The notes under the pieces were generated by a model. That model did not search any database and had not been told where the DNA came from. It saw only the letters and a program-made list of their open reading frames with translations. A DNA stretch of 64,000 nucleotides from Glaciihabitans arcticus. Its GTDB lineage: Bacteria; Actinomycetota; Actinomycetes; Actinomycetales; Microbacteriaceae. Below, in pieces: positions 15,637 through 23,575 of the stretch. Location: positions 2,790,001 to 2,854,000 of the forward strand of contig NZ_SISG01000001.1 in NCBI RefSeq assembly GCF_004310685.1, read 5' to 3'. Each line of letters starts with the position of its first letter. Position 1 is the stretch's first letter. The translations under genes were made by a program, and so were the position numbers.

Positions 15637-16139
15637 GCCCACGCGGCCCGTCGCACGTCGTTCGCAAGGGTGACCGGCGAGGCGTCCGACGCATCCAGTA
15701 CGAGGTCGTCGAGGGCCTCCTCCTCGAGGATCTTCGCCAGTTCCCCGGCCCGTGTGAGGTGCCACGTCATACCGTCGGGATCGTCGGCGTGTCGGCGGCG
15801 GATGCGCGCTTCCAGGACGTCGGGTCGGGCGACGAGGCGGCAGACGAACACACCAGTCGATCGCAGGGCAGCAACGTAGCGCCGTACCTCGTCTGCTTCC
15901 TCGATCACGCCGGCGACGATGAAACGCTCGGCGCCAGCCCGCCGGTAGTTCACCGCGATAGCCGCGAGATTCTCGAGCTCGAGTTCGTGGCGAAACGGGT
16001 CGTCGGGTGGCGCCGGATACAGACGCCGGATCGCGTCGAGGTCGATGATCGCGTGCGGTTCGGTCTCGAGCTCGCTCAGGGCCTCGGCGAGCGTGGTCTT
16101 GCCCACGCCGACCGTGCCGTTGATGAAGATGGTGTCCAC
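15633..16139 (-). CDS. Small P-loop nucleotide kinase-like protein
   Basis: A 168-residue protein starting (GTG) directly with a Walker A loop, FINGTVGVGKTTLAEAL, followed by a DLDAIRR segment and an arginine-rich lid region RIRRRHADD. This is the layout of adenylate/shikimate-kinase-like P-loop kinases (AAA_18/AAA_33). It probably phosphorylates a small molecule or nucleotide in the cytoplasm. Upstream TAGAAC with a 6-base gap hints at a leaderless start. No partner gene is evident. Confidence 0.8.
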   Translation of the reverse strand: MDTIFINGTVGVGKTTLAEALSELETEPHAIIDLDAIRRLYPAPPDDPFRHELELENLAAIAVNYRRAGAERFIVAGVIEEADEVRRYVAALRSTGVFVCRLVARPDVLEARIRRRHADDPDGMTWHLTRAGELAKILEEEALDDLVLDASDASPVTLANDVRRAAWA

Positions 16140-16207
16140 GCGTCAGTTCTAGGCCAGATCTCGAACCGGGGCAACCGGGCTGAGCGCATCGGTTGCCCGT
16201 GAAGCGT

Positions 16208-17488
16208 CTATGCAGCGGCGAGGTCGGGCTGAGGCAGTCGTCCGCCTCGGCGCGGGGTGCGGGTGGCGTCGATGGAGGAGGGTGGCACGAACCAGGGCAC
16301 GTTGTTTTCGACGGATACTGTCCAGCCGAGGTCGTGGATGGTGTGGTGGTGCCTGGAGCAGAGCATGACTCCGTTGCTGAGGTCGGTGGGTCCGCCGTCG
16401 GCCATCCACCATTTCATGTGGTGTGCTTCGGTGTAGCTCGGTGGTCGGCAGCAGCCGGGCCACCCGCAGCCTCCGTCGCGGTCGATGAGGGCGAGTTTCT
16501 GGGTTGTGGAGAAGAGCCGGCGGGAGAGCCCGAAGTCGAGGATCGCGCTGTTCGCGCCGAGTACCGCCGGGATGATGTTGGCGTCGGCTGCCATGACTCG
16601 GGCCACGGCGGCGGGGATGCTGTAGTCGCAGCCGTCGATGCTTGCGAGTCCGATGCCGGTCTGCAGCGATTCGAGCGACACGCGTACGACGACGGTGGTG
16701 GAGGGCAGCGGCACCTTCCGGTTGTCGCAGGCGATTCCGTGCCGGGCGAGGTCGACGATTGCATCGGCGGCGAGCTGGGCGAGGGGGAGCGCCGGGGTCT
16801 CGTCGGCGGGGGTGGCGGGAGCCGTGACATCCCGATCTTCGAACTGCGGCTTGCGGATGGCGGCACCCACGGCGGCATCGATGACCGCATCGACGTAGGC
16901 AGCGTTGACCGGGTCGAGTTCCATGACGTAGCGCTTCATGCCGGTGGCGAGTTGCGTGCGACGCAGGAAACGCTGGGCCGGGAGTTCTTCGGGAAGCACA
17001 CCGTCGGGGTCGAGCGCATCACACCACCGCGCGGCAAGCTTGCGCACCATGTCGGCCGAGTTGTCGGTGGCGAACTCCACGAGCGCTGCCTCGGCGACCT
17101 CGAGGTCGTCGATTGCCGCTCGACTCGATACCGAGGAGAGAGCGCCCACAATGAATGAGGCCGCATCGAGGGAGATGTCGCCGAGCGCCGCGCCGACCGT
17201 GGGGAACGCTGCCGGGATCTCGCCGCCCAGCAACGACAGGCGCGGCTGCGTCGCCGCACCCAATCGGCAGAGCTGCCCGGCCGAGGACTGCGAGATGCGC
17301 CCGAGCTGGGCCACGAACGCCGCAGCACTCGTGCAGCCGTGCCTGCCGGCGAGACCGTCGGAGGCCTGCGACCGCGCAGACAGTTCGCCCGCGAGTTCGA
17401 CGAGCCGGGCATCCACCTGCCGACGCAGCGCAAAGGCCTGCTCGAACTCGGCGAGGAGTTCGGCGTCGGTGAGGGTGGCTGAAGACAT
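16208..17488 (-). CDS. DUF222 domain HNH endonuclease
   Basis: A 426-residue protein typical of actinobacteria: a long helical DUF222 region (about residues 15-330) and a C-terminal HNH nuclease motif. The latter has the zinc-knuckle-like CGWPGC, EAHHMKWW, LSNGVMLCSRHHHTIHD. Many genomes carry several diverged copies, and their biological role is not established. Start ATG at 17488 with a strong TATTAT box six bases upstream (leaderless). No restriction or mobile-element partner genes are next to it. Confidence 0.9.
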   Translation of the reverse strand: MSSATLTDAELLAEFEQAFALRRQVDARLVELAGELSARSQASDGLAGRHGCTSAAAFVAQLGRISQSSAGQLCRLGAATQPRLSLLGGEIPAAFPTVGAALGDISLDAASFIVGALSSVSSRAAIDDLEVAEAALVEFATDNSADMVRKLAARWCDALDPDGVLPEELPAQRFLRRTQLATGMKRYVMELDPVNAAYVDAVIDAAVGAAIRKPQFEDRDVTAPATPADETPALPLAQLAADAIVDLARHGIACDNRKVPLPSTTVVVRVSLESLQTGIGLASIDGCDYSIPAAVARVMAADANIIPAVLGANSAILDFGLSRRLFSTTQKLALIDRDGGCGWPGCCRPPSYTEAHHMKWWMADGGPTDLSNGVMLCSRHHHTIHDLGWTVSVENNVPWFVPPSSIDATRTPRRGGRLPQPDLAAA

Positions 17489-17494
17489 ACCCCA

Positions 17495-17500
17495 ATAATA
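17495..17500 (-). promoter_or_regulatory. -10 box (TATTAT), HNH gene
   Basis: TATTAT six bases before the ATG at 17488, in a short AT-rich patch. Confidence 0.55.
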
Positions 17501-17613
17501 TCACCGGAGATGCAATACAGGCCCTGACCAGCATAATTTGTGAATAAGTCGCGCAGACGAAGGCTGTGGAGGAGAAGACACGCCACGCCCCTCCGAGCGT
17601 CGCGCAAAGCGGC

Positions 17614-18420
17614 CTAGTTCAGTCGGGCCAGTTTCGCGCGGGCGACGCTGTACGCACCGTAGGCGATGAAGCCGAGCCCGACCAGCGCGAGCAGTACCTG
17701 GCCGAACGGCAGGGCGGCGAGCGCCTTGAGTGCTCCGTCGAGACCGGTCGCCTTCTCCGGGTCGACCGTGAACGCGGCCACGATGAACAGCACGCCGACG
17801 ATGAACAGTGCGATTCCCCGGGCGATGTAGCCGAACATCCCGAGCACACGAACGCCCTTGCCGGCCGTGCCGCCGGGCATCACGAGGTCCTCCTCGAAGC
17901 CCTTCGTTGCGCCCTTGTGCACCATGTAGGCACCGATTCCGCAGAACACCAGCCCGATCAGAACGATGAGGATGATGCCCCCGGGCGAGGCCATGAGCGT
18001 CGCGGTGAACGACGTCGACTGCTCTGAGCTGTCGCTGCCACCTCCGGTTGCGAAACTCACGGCGGCTGCGGCCAGGGCGAGGTAGGCGATTCCCTTGCCC
18101 GCGGAGACGACGATGGCTGCGACGCGCTTTTTCGTGTCCTGCTCGGTGACGAAGAAGGCCGCGATGAGATACCAGAGGCCGAGGGCGCCGAGCGCGACGG
18201 CCATCACCCAGAGCGCGACGAGTCCGCCGGGGTTGGACGCGATAGCCCCAAAGGCCCCCGACTGGTCGGCGCTGCCTCCGCCGCTGACCGCGATGCCGAT
18301 CGCGATGATGCCGATCACGGCGTTCACCGCGCCGTTCACGGCGAAGCCGGCGCGTGCCGCGACGTTCAGTGCTGTGCTGTTGCGGGACGAGCGGGCGGCA
18401 TTCTTCATGGTTGGGCTCAT
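17614..18420 (-). CDS. DUF1206 domain membrane protein
   Basis: A 268-residue integral membrane protein with six predicted helices arranged as three similar hairpins. Each starts with an aromatic/Arg-Gly motif (ARAGFAVNGAVNAVIG, then VSAGKGIAYLALA, then MFGYIARGIALFIVG). This threefold DUF1206 repeat is common in actinobacteria and cyanobacteria; its function is unknown. The N-terminal 20 residues and the C terminus are cytoplasmic by charge. Leaderless start: TAGTCT six bases before the ATG. A 125-base gap separates it from the HNH start. Confidence 0.9.
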   Translation of the reverse strand: MSPTMKNAARSSRNSTALNVAARAGFAVNGAVNAVIGIIAIGIAVSGGGSADQSGAFGAIASNPGGLVALWVMAVALGALGLWYLIAAFFVTEQDTKKRVAAIVVSAGKGIAYLALAAAAVSFATGGGSDSSEQSTSFTATLMASPGGIILIVLIGLVFCGIGAYMVHKGATKGFEEDLVMPGGTAGKGVRVLGMFGYIARGIALFIVGVLFIVAAFTVDPEKATGLDGALKALAALPFGQVLLALVGLGFIAYGAYSVARAKLARLN

Positions 18421-18426
18421 GTCGCC

Positions 18427-18432
18427 AGACTA
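18427..18432 (-). promoter_or_regulatory. -10 box (TAGTCT), DUF1206 gene
   Basis: TAGTCT six bases before the ATG at 18420. Confidence 0.55.
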
Positions 18433-18521
18433 CGGGCGGCATCCCGAATGGGGAGCCCCTTGCGCGCGTCCATCCGGGTCGGTAGGCACCACGGATGTGT
18501 ACAACGTCCACATGCACGCGC

Positions 18522-18527
18522 TACCGT
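18522..18527 (+). promoter_or_regulatory. -10 box (TACCGT), RibD-like gene
   Basis: TACCGT six bases before the ATG at 18534. Confidence 0.5.
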
Positions 18528-18533
18528 CATGCC

Positions 18534-19202
18534 ATGACAAAGCTCCGCGCCCACAACATCGCCATCTCCCTCGACGGTTTCGCGACCGGCGAGGACCGCA
18601 CCTTCGAGGCGCCGTTCGGTCACGCCGGCCAGCGACTGATGCACTGGTTCTTCCCGACGCGAACCTTCGTGAGCGGGTCCGGCCACGAAGACGAAGCCGT
18701 CGGCGCTGGCACTACCGGGCTCGACGACGACTTCGCGAAGGCGACCAACGTCGGCATCGGCGCCGAGATCATGGGCCGCGGCAAGTTCGGTCCGCAGGAG
18801 GGCCCGTGGGAGGACGAGTCCTGGCGTGGCTGGTGGGGCGAGGAGCCGCCGTTCCACAGCCCGGTCGTCGTGCTCACTCACCACTCCCGGCCCGACCTGC
18901 TCGTCGGCGAAACGACCTTCCTGTTCCGGGATGCGTCACCCCGCGAGGCGCTGACTCTCGCGTCGGAGCAGGCCGGCGGACTCGACGTTCGACTCGGTGG
19001 CGGCCCGACCGTGATCCGCGAGTTCCTCGAAGCGGACCTCGTCGACTACCTGCACGTTGTGGTGTCGCCCGTCATCCTCGGCCGCGGCGTTCGCCTGTGG
19101 GATGGGCAGGAGGGTCTCGAGGAGCGGTTCGACATCACCACGACGTCGTCACCGTCCGGTGTCGCGCACATCGAGTTCACCCGAAAGCTGGCAGCGCCCT
19201 GA
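18534..19202 (+). CDS. Dihydrofolate reductase family (RibD C-terminal-like) protein
   Basis: A 222-residue stand-alone reductase domain of the RibD-C/DHFR superfamily. Seen are ISLDGFATG near the start, GRGKFGP in the middle, and the NADPH-binding RLGGGPTVIREFLEADLVD followed by SPVILGRGVRLW. Such single-domain proteins are not the riboflavin enzyme itself; substrates are mostly unknown. The start is set by TACCGT six bases before the ATG. It precedes the MarR-controlled exporter but has a separate promoter region. Confidence 0.9.
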   Translation: MTKLRAHNIAISLDGFATGEDRTFEAPFGHAGQRLMHWFFPTRTFVSGSGHEDEAVGAGTTGLDDDFAKATNVGIGAEIMGRGKFGPQEGPWEDESWRGWWGEEPPFHSPVVVLTHHSRPDLLVGETTFLFRDASPREALTLASEQAGGLDVRLGGGPTVIREFLEADLVDYLHVVVSPVILGRGVRLWDGQEGLEERFDITTTSSPSGVAHIEFTRKLAAP

Positions 19203-19207
19203 ATTAG

Positions 19208-19251
19208 TTGACACCGGTCATCTATCGACATATAGTTGACGTAAATCAACT
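19208..19251 (+). promoter_or_regulatory. Consensus promoter with MarR-type operator, exporter operon
   Basis: TTGACA (19208-19213) and TATAGT (19231-19236) are exactly 17 bases apart, the best housekeeping-type promoter in the window. AGTTGA-N6-TCAACT, a perfect inverted repeat (19234-19251), overlaps the -10 end and the expected start of transcription. The MarR protein encoded at the end of this operon is the likely ligand-released repressor. Confidence 0.65.
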
Positions 19252-19271
19252 TTGTCATTGTAGGGATTCCT

Positions 19272-20945
19272 GTGTCTTCTTCTGTACCCCAGACCGATGA
19301 GAAGCGCCGCCAGCGCGAGATCCTCCTCGCTCTGTCCGGCCTTGTTATGGGCATGTTCGTCGCGGTGCTCTCCGGCACCGTCGTCTCCACCTCGCTGCCG
19401 CGCATCATCGCGGACCTTGGCGGAGACCAGGCCGGCTACACCTGGGTCATCACCGCGAGCCTGCTCGCTACCGCCGTCTCCACCCCGATCTGGGGAAAGT
19501 TGAGCGACCTGCTCGACCGCAAGCTGCTGCTGCAACTCTCGCTCGGCATCTTCGTCCTCGCGACGGCCGTCGCCGGATTCGCGCAGGACACCGCCACCCT
19601 CATCGCCCTCCGCGTGGTGCAGGGCATCGGTGTCGGTGGTCTCACATCCCTCGTCTTCGTCGCAGTCGCCCTCATCATCAGCCCGCGCGAGCGCGGCAAG
19701 TACATGGGGATCGTCGGCGGCGTGATGGCCGTCGCCACCATCGGCGGACCGCTGCTCGGTGGTGTCATCACCGACGCATTCGGCTGGCGCGCCAACTTCT
19801 TCATCGGCGTACCCTTCGCCGTTTTGGCGCTGATCATCATCCAGCGCACACTGCACCTGCCGCGCAGCTACCGTAAGGTGCGCATCGACTACCTCGGTGC
19901 CGCGCTGCTCGCCCTCGGAGTCTCGCTCCTGCTCATCTGGGTCTCCATGGGTGGCACCCAGTTCGAGTGGGACTCGATGATGAGCTACCTGCTGATCGGC
20001 GTCTCGGTCGTCTCGCTGCTCGCCTTCGTTCTCGTGGAGTTCATGGTGGCCGAGCCGATCGTGCCGATGTCGCTGTTCAAGAACCGCACTTTCACGCTCT
20101 CGGTCATCGCGAGCATCGCGGTCGGTGTGGCGATGTTCGCCACGAGTGTGTTCCTCGCGCAGTACTTCCAGCTCGCTCGCGGCGCCAACCCGACCCAGTC
20201 CGGACTGATGACGATCCCGATGGTCATCGGCCAGATGGGTGCCTCGATCCTGATCGGCCAGTTCATCAGCCGGTTCGGCGCGTGGAAGCGCTGGATGGTG
20301 CTCGGCTCCGTCATGATCCTCGCCGGCGTGAGCCTTATGGCGACGCTTGCCTACGACACCGACTTCCTGCTGGTCTCGGCGTACATGGTGCTTCTCGGTG
20401 CCGGCCTCGGCATGGTCATGCAGAACCTCACCCTTGTCGTGCAGAACGACACTCCGCCCGAGCAGCTCGGAGCCGCGAGTTCCAATGTGAGCTTCTTCCG
20501 CTCGGTGGCCGGTGCGATCGGTGTGACGGTGATGGGATCGATCCTGGCCAGCCAGGTCACCACCCACATCACCTCGTCGCTGAAGGACTTCGTTCCCTCC
20601 TCGCCCGCCGAGGTCACCGCGCTCAAGGAGCTCGCGACGGGAACGCTTCCCAACGTGAGCTCGCTGCCCGACGCAGTGCGCGTGATCGTCGAATCCGCCT
20701 ACGGTGCGGGCATCGCCGACGCGTTCCTCGTCGCCGTTCCGCTCGCGCTGGTCAGCCTCATCGCGGTCATCTTCCTGCCCAACAAGCCGCTCTCCACCAA
20801 GACGGCGGCGCAGACCATCACCGAGAGCGCCGAGTCGTCGGCCATCGACCAGGCCGAGGCGGAGGTCGGGGCCACCACCACCGGAACGATCACCCTCGTG
20901 AACGCCGACGGCACCGAGCGCGTGACCTCGGCTAGCGGACGGTAA
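19272..20945 (+). CDS. DHA2-type MFS multidrug exporter
   Basis: A 557-residue, 14-helix major facilitator. Helix 1 contains VLSGTVVSTSLPRI, motif A reads GKLSDLLDRKLLL, and motif C lies in GGVMAVATIGGPLLGG (helix 5), which marks drug:proton antiporters. The last 50 residues form a polar, acidic cytoplasmic tail. GTG start with TAGGGA five to nine bases upstream. A MarR gene begins two bases after the stop, so exporter and repressor form an autoregulated operon driven by the promoter at 19208. Confidence 0.95.
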   Translation: MSSSVPQTDEKRRQREILLALSGLVMGMFVAVLSGTVVSTSLPRIIADLGGDQAGYTWVITASLLATAVSTPIWGKLSDLLDRKLLLQLSLGIFVLATAVAGFAQDTATLIALRVVQGIGVGGLTSLVFVAVALIISPRERGKYMGIVGGVMAVATIGGPLLGGVITDAFGWRANFFIGVPFAVLALIIIQRTLHLPRSYRKVRIDYLGAALLALGVSLLLIWVSMGGTQFEWDSMMSYLLIGVSVVSLLAFVLVEFMVAEPIVPMSLFKNRTFTLSVIASIAVGVAMFATSVFLAQYFQLARGANPTQSGLMTIPMVIGQMGASILIGQFISRFGAWKRWMVLGSVMILAGVSLMATLAYDTDFLLVSAYMVLLGAGLGMVMQNLTLVVQNDTPPEQLGAASSNVSFFRSVAGAIGVTVMGSILASQVTTHITSSLKDFVPSSPAEVTALKELATGTLPNVSSLPDAVRVIVESAYGAGIADAFLVAVPLALVSLIAVIFLPNKPLSTKTAAQTITESAESSAIDQAEAEVGATTTGTITLVNADGTERVTSASGR

Positions 20946-20946
20946 C

Positions 20947-21405
20947 GTGTCCGTCATGACAGCGCCCGAGGCCCACAGCGATTCCGACCAGGCCATCGCT
21001 GACGTCGAAGAGCAGCTCGGTATGCTCTTCGGCCGGGCCCGGGCCGTCTGGAAGGACTCGGCGGCGCAGATTCATCCCGAACTGCAGCCTGTCGGGTACA
21101 AGCTCCTCAGCACCATCGTGCGCCTGGGAGAGACGAACGCTTTCGCGCTCACCCAGTTGCTCGAGACCGACAAGAGCGTCGTCAGTCGCCAGGTACGCGT
21201 GCTCGAAGACCTCGGCTTCGTGAGCAGTCGCGCCGACGAGAAGGACGGCCGGGCCCGCGTGCTCACCCCGACCCCCAACGCCGTGAGCAAGGTGCGCGCT
21301 ATTCGGGGCGCCCAGCAGGAGCGACTGCGTGAACTGCTGCGCAGCCAGCCGGTCGACGACCTGCATGCCTTCGTGAACATGCTGCAGCTGATCAGCGGCA
21401 GCTGA
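20947..21405 (+). CDS. MarR family transcriptional regulator
   Basis: A 152-residue MarR protein (149 if the ATG at 20956 is used instead of the GTG at 20947). The winged helix holds FALTQLLETDKSVVSRQVRVLEDLGFV and the wing RADEKDGRARVLTPT. It follows the DHA2 exporter by one base and is probably coupled to it. It is expected to repress the operon by binding AGTTGA-N6-TCAACT at 19234-19251 until a phenolic or other drug-like ligand binds. Confidence 0.93.
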   Translation: MSVMTAPEAHSDSDQAIADVEEQLGMLFGRARAVWKDSAAQIHPELQPVGYKLLSTIVRLGETNAFALTQLLETDKSVVSRQVRVLEDLGFVSSRADEKDGRARVLTPTPNAVSKVRAIRGAQQERLRELLRSQPVDDLHAFVNMLQLISGS

Positions 21406-21408
21406 GCC

Positions 21409-22065
21409 TCAATCCGCCGGGAGACGGTTGCGACGGATGCGCCGTACGACCAGCCACACGACGACCCCCGCAATCGCGACGTACACCGCGTAGTTGAGGT
21501 ACCTCGAGTACTGCTCGATCAGGTTGTACTGGGTTCCGAGTGCTGCGCCCAGGGAGATGAGCAGGGTGTTCCAGAGCGCGCTGCCGGCAACGGTGAAGAT
21601 CGAGAACGTGAGCAAGTTCATTCGAGCCGCACCCGCCGGCAGCGAGATGAGGCTCCGCACGCCGGGGATGAGCCGACCGAAGAACACGGCGGATCGCCCG
21701 TGGCGACCGAACCAGTCCGCCGCCTTCTCGAAGTCGGAGCGGTCTACGAGCGGCAGCTTCGACAGACCGCGGATCGACCGCTCGAGCCCCAGCTTCGCGC
21801 CCAGGAAGTACAGCAGCAGGGCACCGAGGTAGGCGCCGACAGTGCTCGTCACGATGACGAGTACGAGGTTCAGGTCGCCCTGCTGGGAGAGGAACCCCGC
21901 CAGTGGCAGAACGATCTCGCTCGGGATGGGCGGAAACACCGTCTCGAGCAACGTGAACAGGCCGACGCCCCACTCGCCGATGTTCTGCATGAGCGAGAGT
22001 GCGAAGCCCACGAGGCCGCCGATCTCCGAATCGGCGGGGGCGGCTGTGGCGATCACGAGACTCAC
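21409..22065 (-). CDS. DedA family membrane protein
   Basis: A 218-residue DedA/SNARE-associated family protein, likely a lipid (undecaprenyl or phospholipid) transporter or an energised membrane-homeostasis protein. Signature stretches: FPPIPSEIVLPLAGF with the conserved acidic/re-entrant hairpin, and GRLIPGVRSLISLPAG with the essential arginines. Several TM helices and a basic C-terminal tail follow. The GTG at 22065 overlaps the stop of the VOC gene in GTGA, which decides the start over a TTG nine bases upstream. Confidence 0.92.
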   Translation of the reverse strand: MSLVIATAAPADSEIGGLVGFALSLMQNIGEWGVGLFTLLETVFPPIPSEIVLPLAGFLSQQGDLNLVLVIVTSTVGAYLGALLLYFLGAKLGLERSIRGLSKLPLVDRSDFEKAADWFGRHGRSAVFFGRLIPGVRSLISLPAGAARMNLLTFSIFTVAGSALWNTLLISLGAALGTQYNLIEQYSRYLNYAVYVAIAGVVVWLVVRRIRRNRLPAD

Positions 22066-22493
22066 TGCAGGCAAAATTCGTTGCCCTCGGGGTCGCGCAT
22101 CATGATCGCGTATTCCTCGTAGGGGCCCCAGGAGCCGACCAGTTCCTTTTCGAGGGATGCGCCCAGCGCGACAAGCCGATCACGTTCGGTCTCGAGCTCG
22201 AGGCGTGAGGCCCGGCGATCCTCGAAGGGTGTTACGTCGATGTGCATTCGATTGCGCTGTCGGCGCTCGCGGTTGTAGCGGGTGAAGTAGAACCGCTGAT
22301 GGTTCGGGTTGCCATCCCACGCCTCGGCGCGTTCGGCGATCTCCTCGTCACTCATTCCCGCCGTCCGGAGTTCCGCGAGTTCGTCTTCGGGCCAGCTGAC
22401 CCACGTCGGATAGCCCATGACCGCCGCCCAGAAGTTGGCAAGCGCGGCCGGGTCTTCGGCGTGGATGGAGATGTTGGCGATCCGTGCGGTCAT
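22062..22493 (-). CDS. VOC family protein
   Basis: A 143-residue VOC-fold protein (MTARIANISIHAEDPAALAN, then DVTPFEDRRASRL and a C-terminal RDPEGNEFCLQ). This is the glyoxalase-like group with a tryptophan-rich first half, seen in many actinobacteria as uncharacterised protein. A TATCCT box seven bases before the ATG suggests a nearly leaderless mRNA. It is translationally coupled to the DedA gene by a 4-base overlap. The reaction, if any, is unknown. Confidence 0.87.
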   Translation of the reverse strand: MTARIANISIHAEDPAALANFWAAVMGYPTWVSWPEDELAELRTAGMSDEEIAERAEAWDGNPNHQRFYFTRYNRERRQRNRMHIDVTPFEDRRASRLELETERDRLVALGASLEKELVGSWGPYEEYAIMMRDPEGNEFCLQ

Positions 22494-22507
22494 GGCATTG
22501 AGGATAG

Positions 22508-23185
22508 TCAGAGGGCGCTGAGGAACTCGTGAAGTGGCTGATCGCCCGCGTGCTCGTGCAGGTCGGCGATGTCGTCGAACACCGCGACGGCTCCCGCCTC
22601 GAGCAGTTCGGCGCGGCCGGTGCCGCCCGAGAGCAGGGCGATGCAGGGCACCCCGGCCTTGCCGGCCGCGATCACATCCCACACCGAGTCACCGATCATG
22701 ACCGCCCGGTCACCAGCAACCTCACCCTTTTCGAGCGCAACGTGGATGATGTCCGGCTCGGGCTTCGCGGTCTCCACGTCGTCGGCGCTGGTCACAGCGT
22801 GCAGGTGCTCGTCGACATCCAGAACCTTCAGAAGCGCCTTCAGCTCCTCGGGCGGGGCGGACGTGGCGAGCACGACCCGCGCGCCCTCGCTTGCGAGCGC
22901 CTCGATGAACTCCCGCGCGCCGGCGAACAGCTCGAGGCGCGGAATCAGTGTCTCGAACACAGCGGAGTTGCGCGCTTTCGCCTCGTTCTTAACAGCATCG
23001 GACTCCGAGGTGATGAGCAGGTCAAGCAGCTTGCTCGAGTCGGCACCGATCGCGCGCTGGATGCGCCAGGCGGGAACCGTCAGCCCGGTTTGCTGAAAAC
23101 CCTGCTGCCACGCGTCGACGTGCAGGAAGTTGGAGTCGACGAGTGTGCCGTCGATGTCGAGGAGCACTGCGAAGGGAGATGCCAT
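22508..23185 (-). CDS. HAD family hydrolase
   Basis: A 225-residue haloacid-dehalogenase-fold phosphatase of subclass I. Motif I is LLDIDGTLVDS (nucleophile Asp9, acid Asp11), motif II VLATSAP, and motifs III/IV are KPEPD and IGDSVWD. The helical cap between residues 15 and 85 fits phosphoglycolate-phosphatase-like enzymes acting on small sugar or polyol phosphates. TAGCGT six bases before the ATG suggests leaderless expression. The VOC and DedA genes follow downstream on the same strand, 14 bases after the stop codon. Confidence 0.93.
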   Translation of the reverse strand: MASPFAVLLDIDGTLVDSNFLHVDAWQQGFQQTGLTVPAWRIQRAIGADSSKLLDLLITSESDAVKNEAKARNSAVFETLIPRLELFAGAREFIEALASEGARVVLATSAPPEELKALLKVLDVDEHLHAVTSADDVETAKPEPDIIHVALEKGEVAGDRAVMIGDSVWDVIAAGKAGVPCIALLSGGTGRAELLEAGAVAVFDDIADLHEHAGDQPLHEFLSAL

Positions 23186-23191
23186 CCGAGG

Positions 23192-23197
23192 ACGCTA
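23192..23197 (-). promoter_or_regulatory. -10 box (TAGCGT), HAD gene
   Basis: TAGCGT six bases before the ATG at 23185. Confidence 0.55.
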
Positions 23198-23251
23198 CGC
23201 CCCACTGCCGACCGGTGGCCAGCCCCTTCGGGCGGTTGCCAGCTTCGTCAC

Positions 23252-23257
23252 TACGGT
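23252..23257 (+). promoter_or_regulatory. -10 box (TACGGT), small protein gene
   Basis: TACGGT six bases before the ATG at 23264. Confidence 0.5.
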
Positions 23258-23263
23258 TGAGGC

Positions 23264-23572
23264 ATGACGAAGCCCGAGCCGCAGGATGACGACCACTGGC
23301 TCGTCATCAATGGACGCCGCTGGCGTCGCACCGACCCCGCGCTATCCGACGACCTCGTCGAGGCGCTGAAGTCCCACCTGGGGCGGGGTCGCTCCGCCGT
23401 CGGGGTGTCTCGTCGCGCGGGTGACGACGTGGCGACCGCTGCAGCGCGCAAGCGGGTCGGCCTCGCGAAGCACGGGCTGGGCGAGCGCGGTCCGCGCTGG
23501 TGGGATTCCGAGGTCGAGGACCGCATAGCGCGAGCGCGTGAGGCGCTCGCCGAGCTGGAGAAGCTCGACTAG
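23264..23572 (+). CDS. Small conserved actinobacterial protein of unknown function
   Basis: A 102-residue soluble protein with WLVINGRRWRRTDPALSDD at the start and a basic/charged C-terminal helix ending EALAELEKLD. The pattern (Trp-x3-Gly-Arg-Arg-Trp-Arg, then a GERGPRWW motif) is known from many actinobacterial proteins, sometimes named 'biopolymer transporter Tol' without experimental basis. No catalytic residues or membrane segments are visible. Leaderless start (TACGGT). It is convergent with the photolyase gene, four bases apart. Confidence 0.8.
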   Translation: MTKPEPQDDDHWLVINGRRWRRTDPALSDDLVEALKSHLGRGRSAVGVSRRAGDDVATAAARKRVGLAKHGLGERGPRWWDSEVEDRIARAREALAELEKLD

Positions 23573-23575
23573 CCG

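Noticed and set aside
16208-17488. HNH protein as part of a restriction or defence system
   Set aside because: No methyltransferase, ATPase or other defence gene is next to it; DUF222-HNH proteins are scattered widely in actinobacterial genomes.
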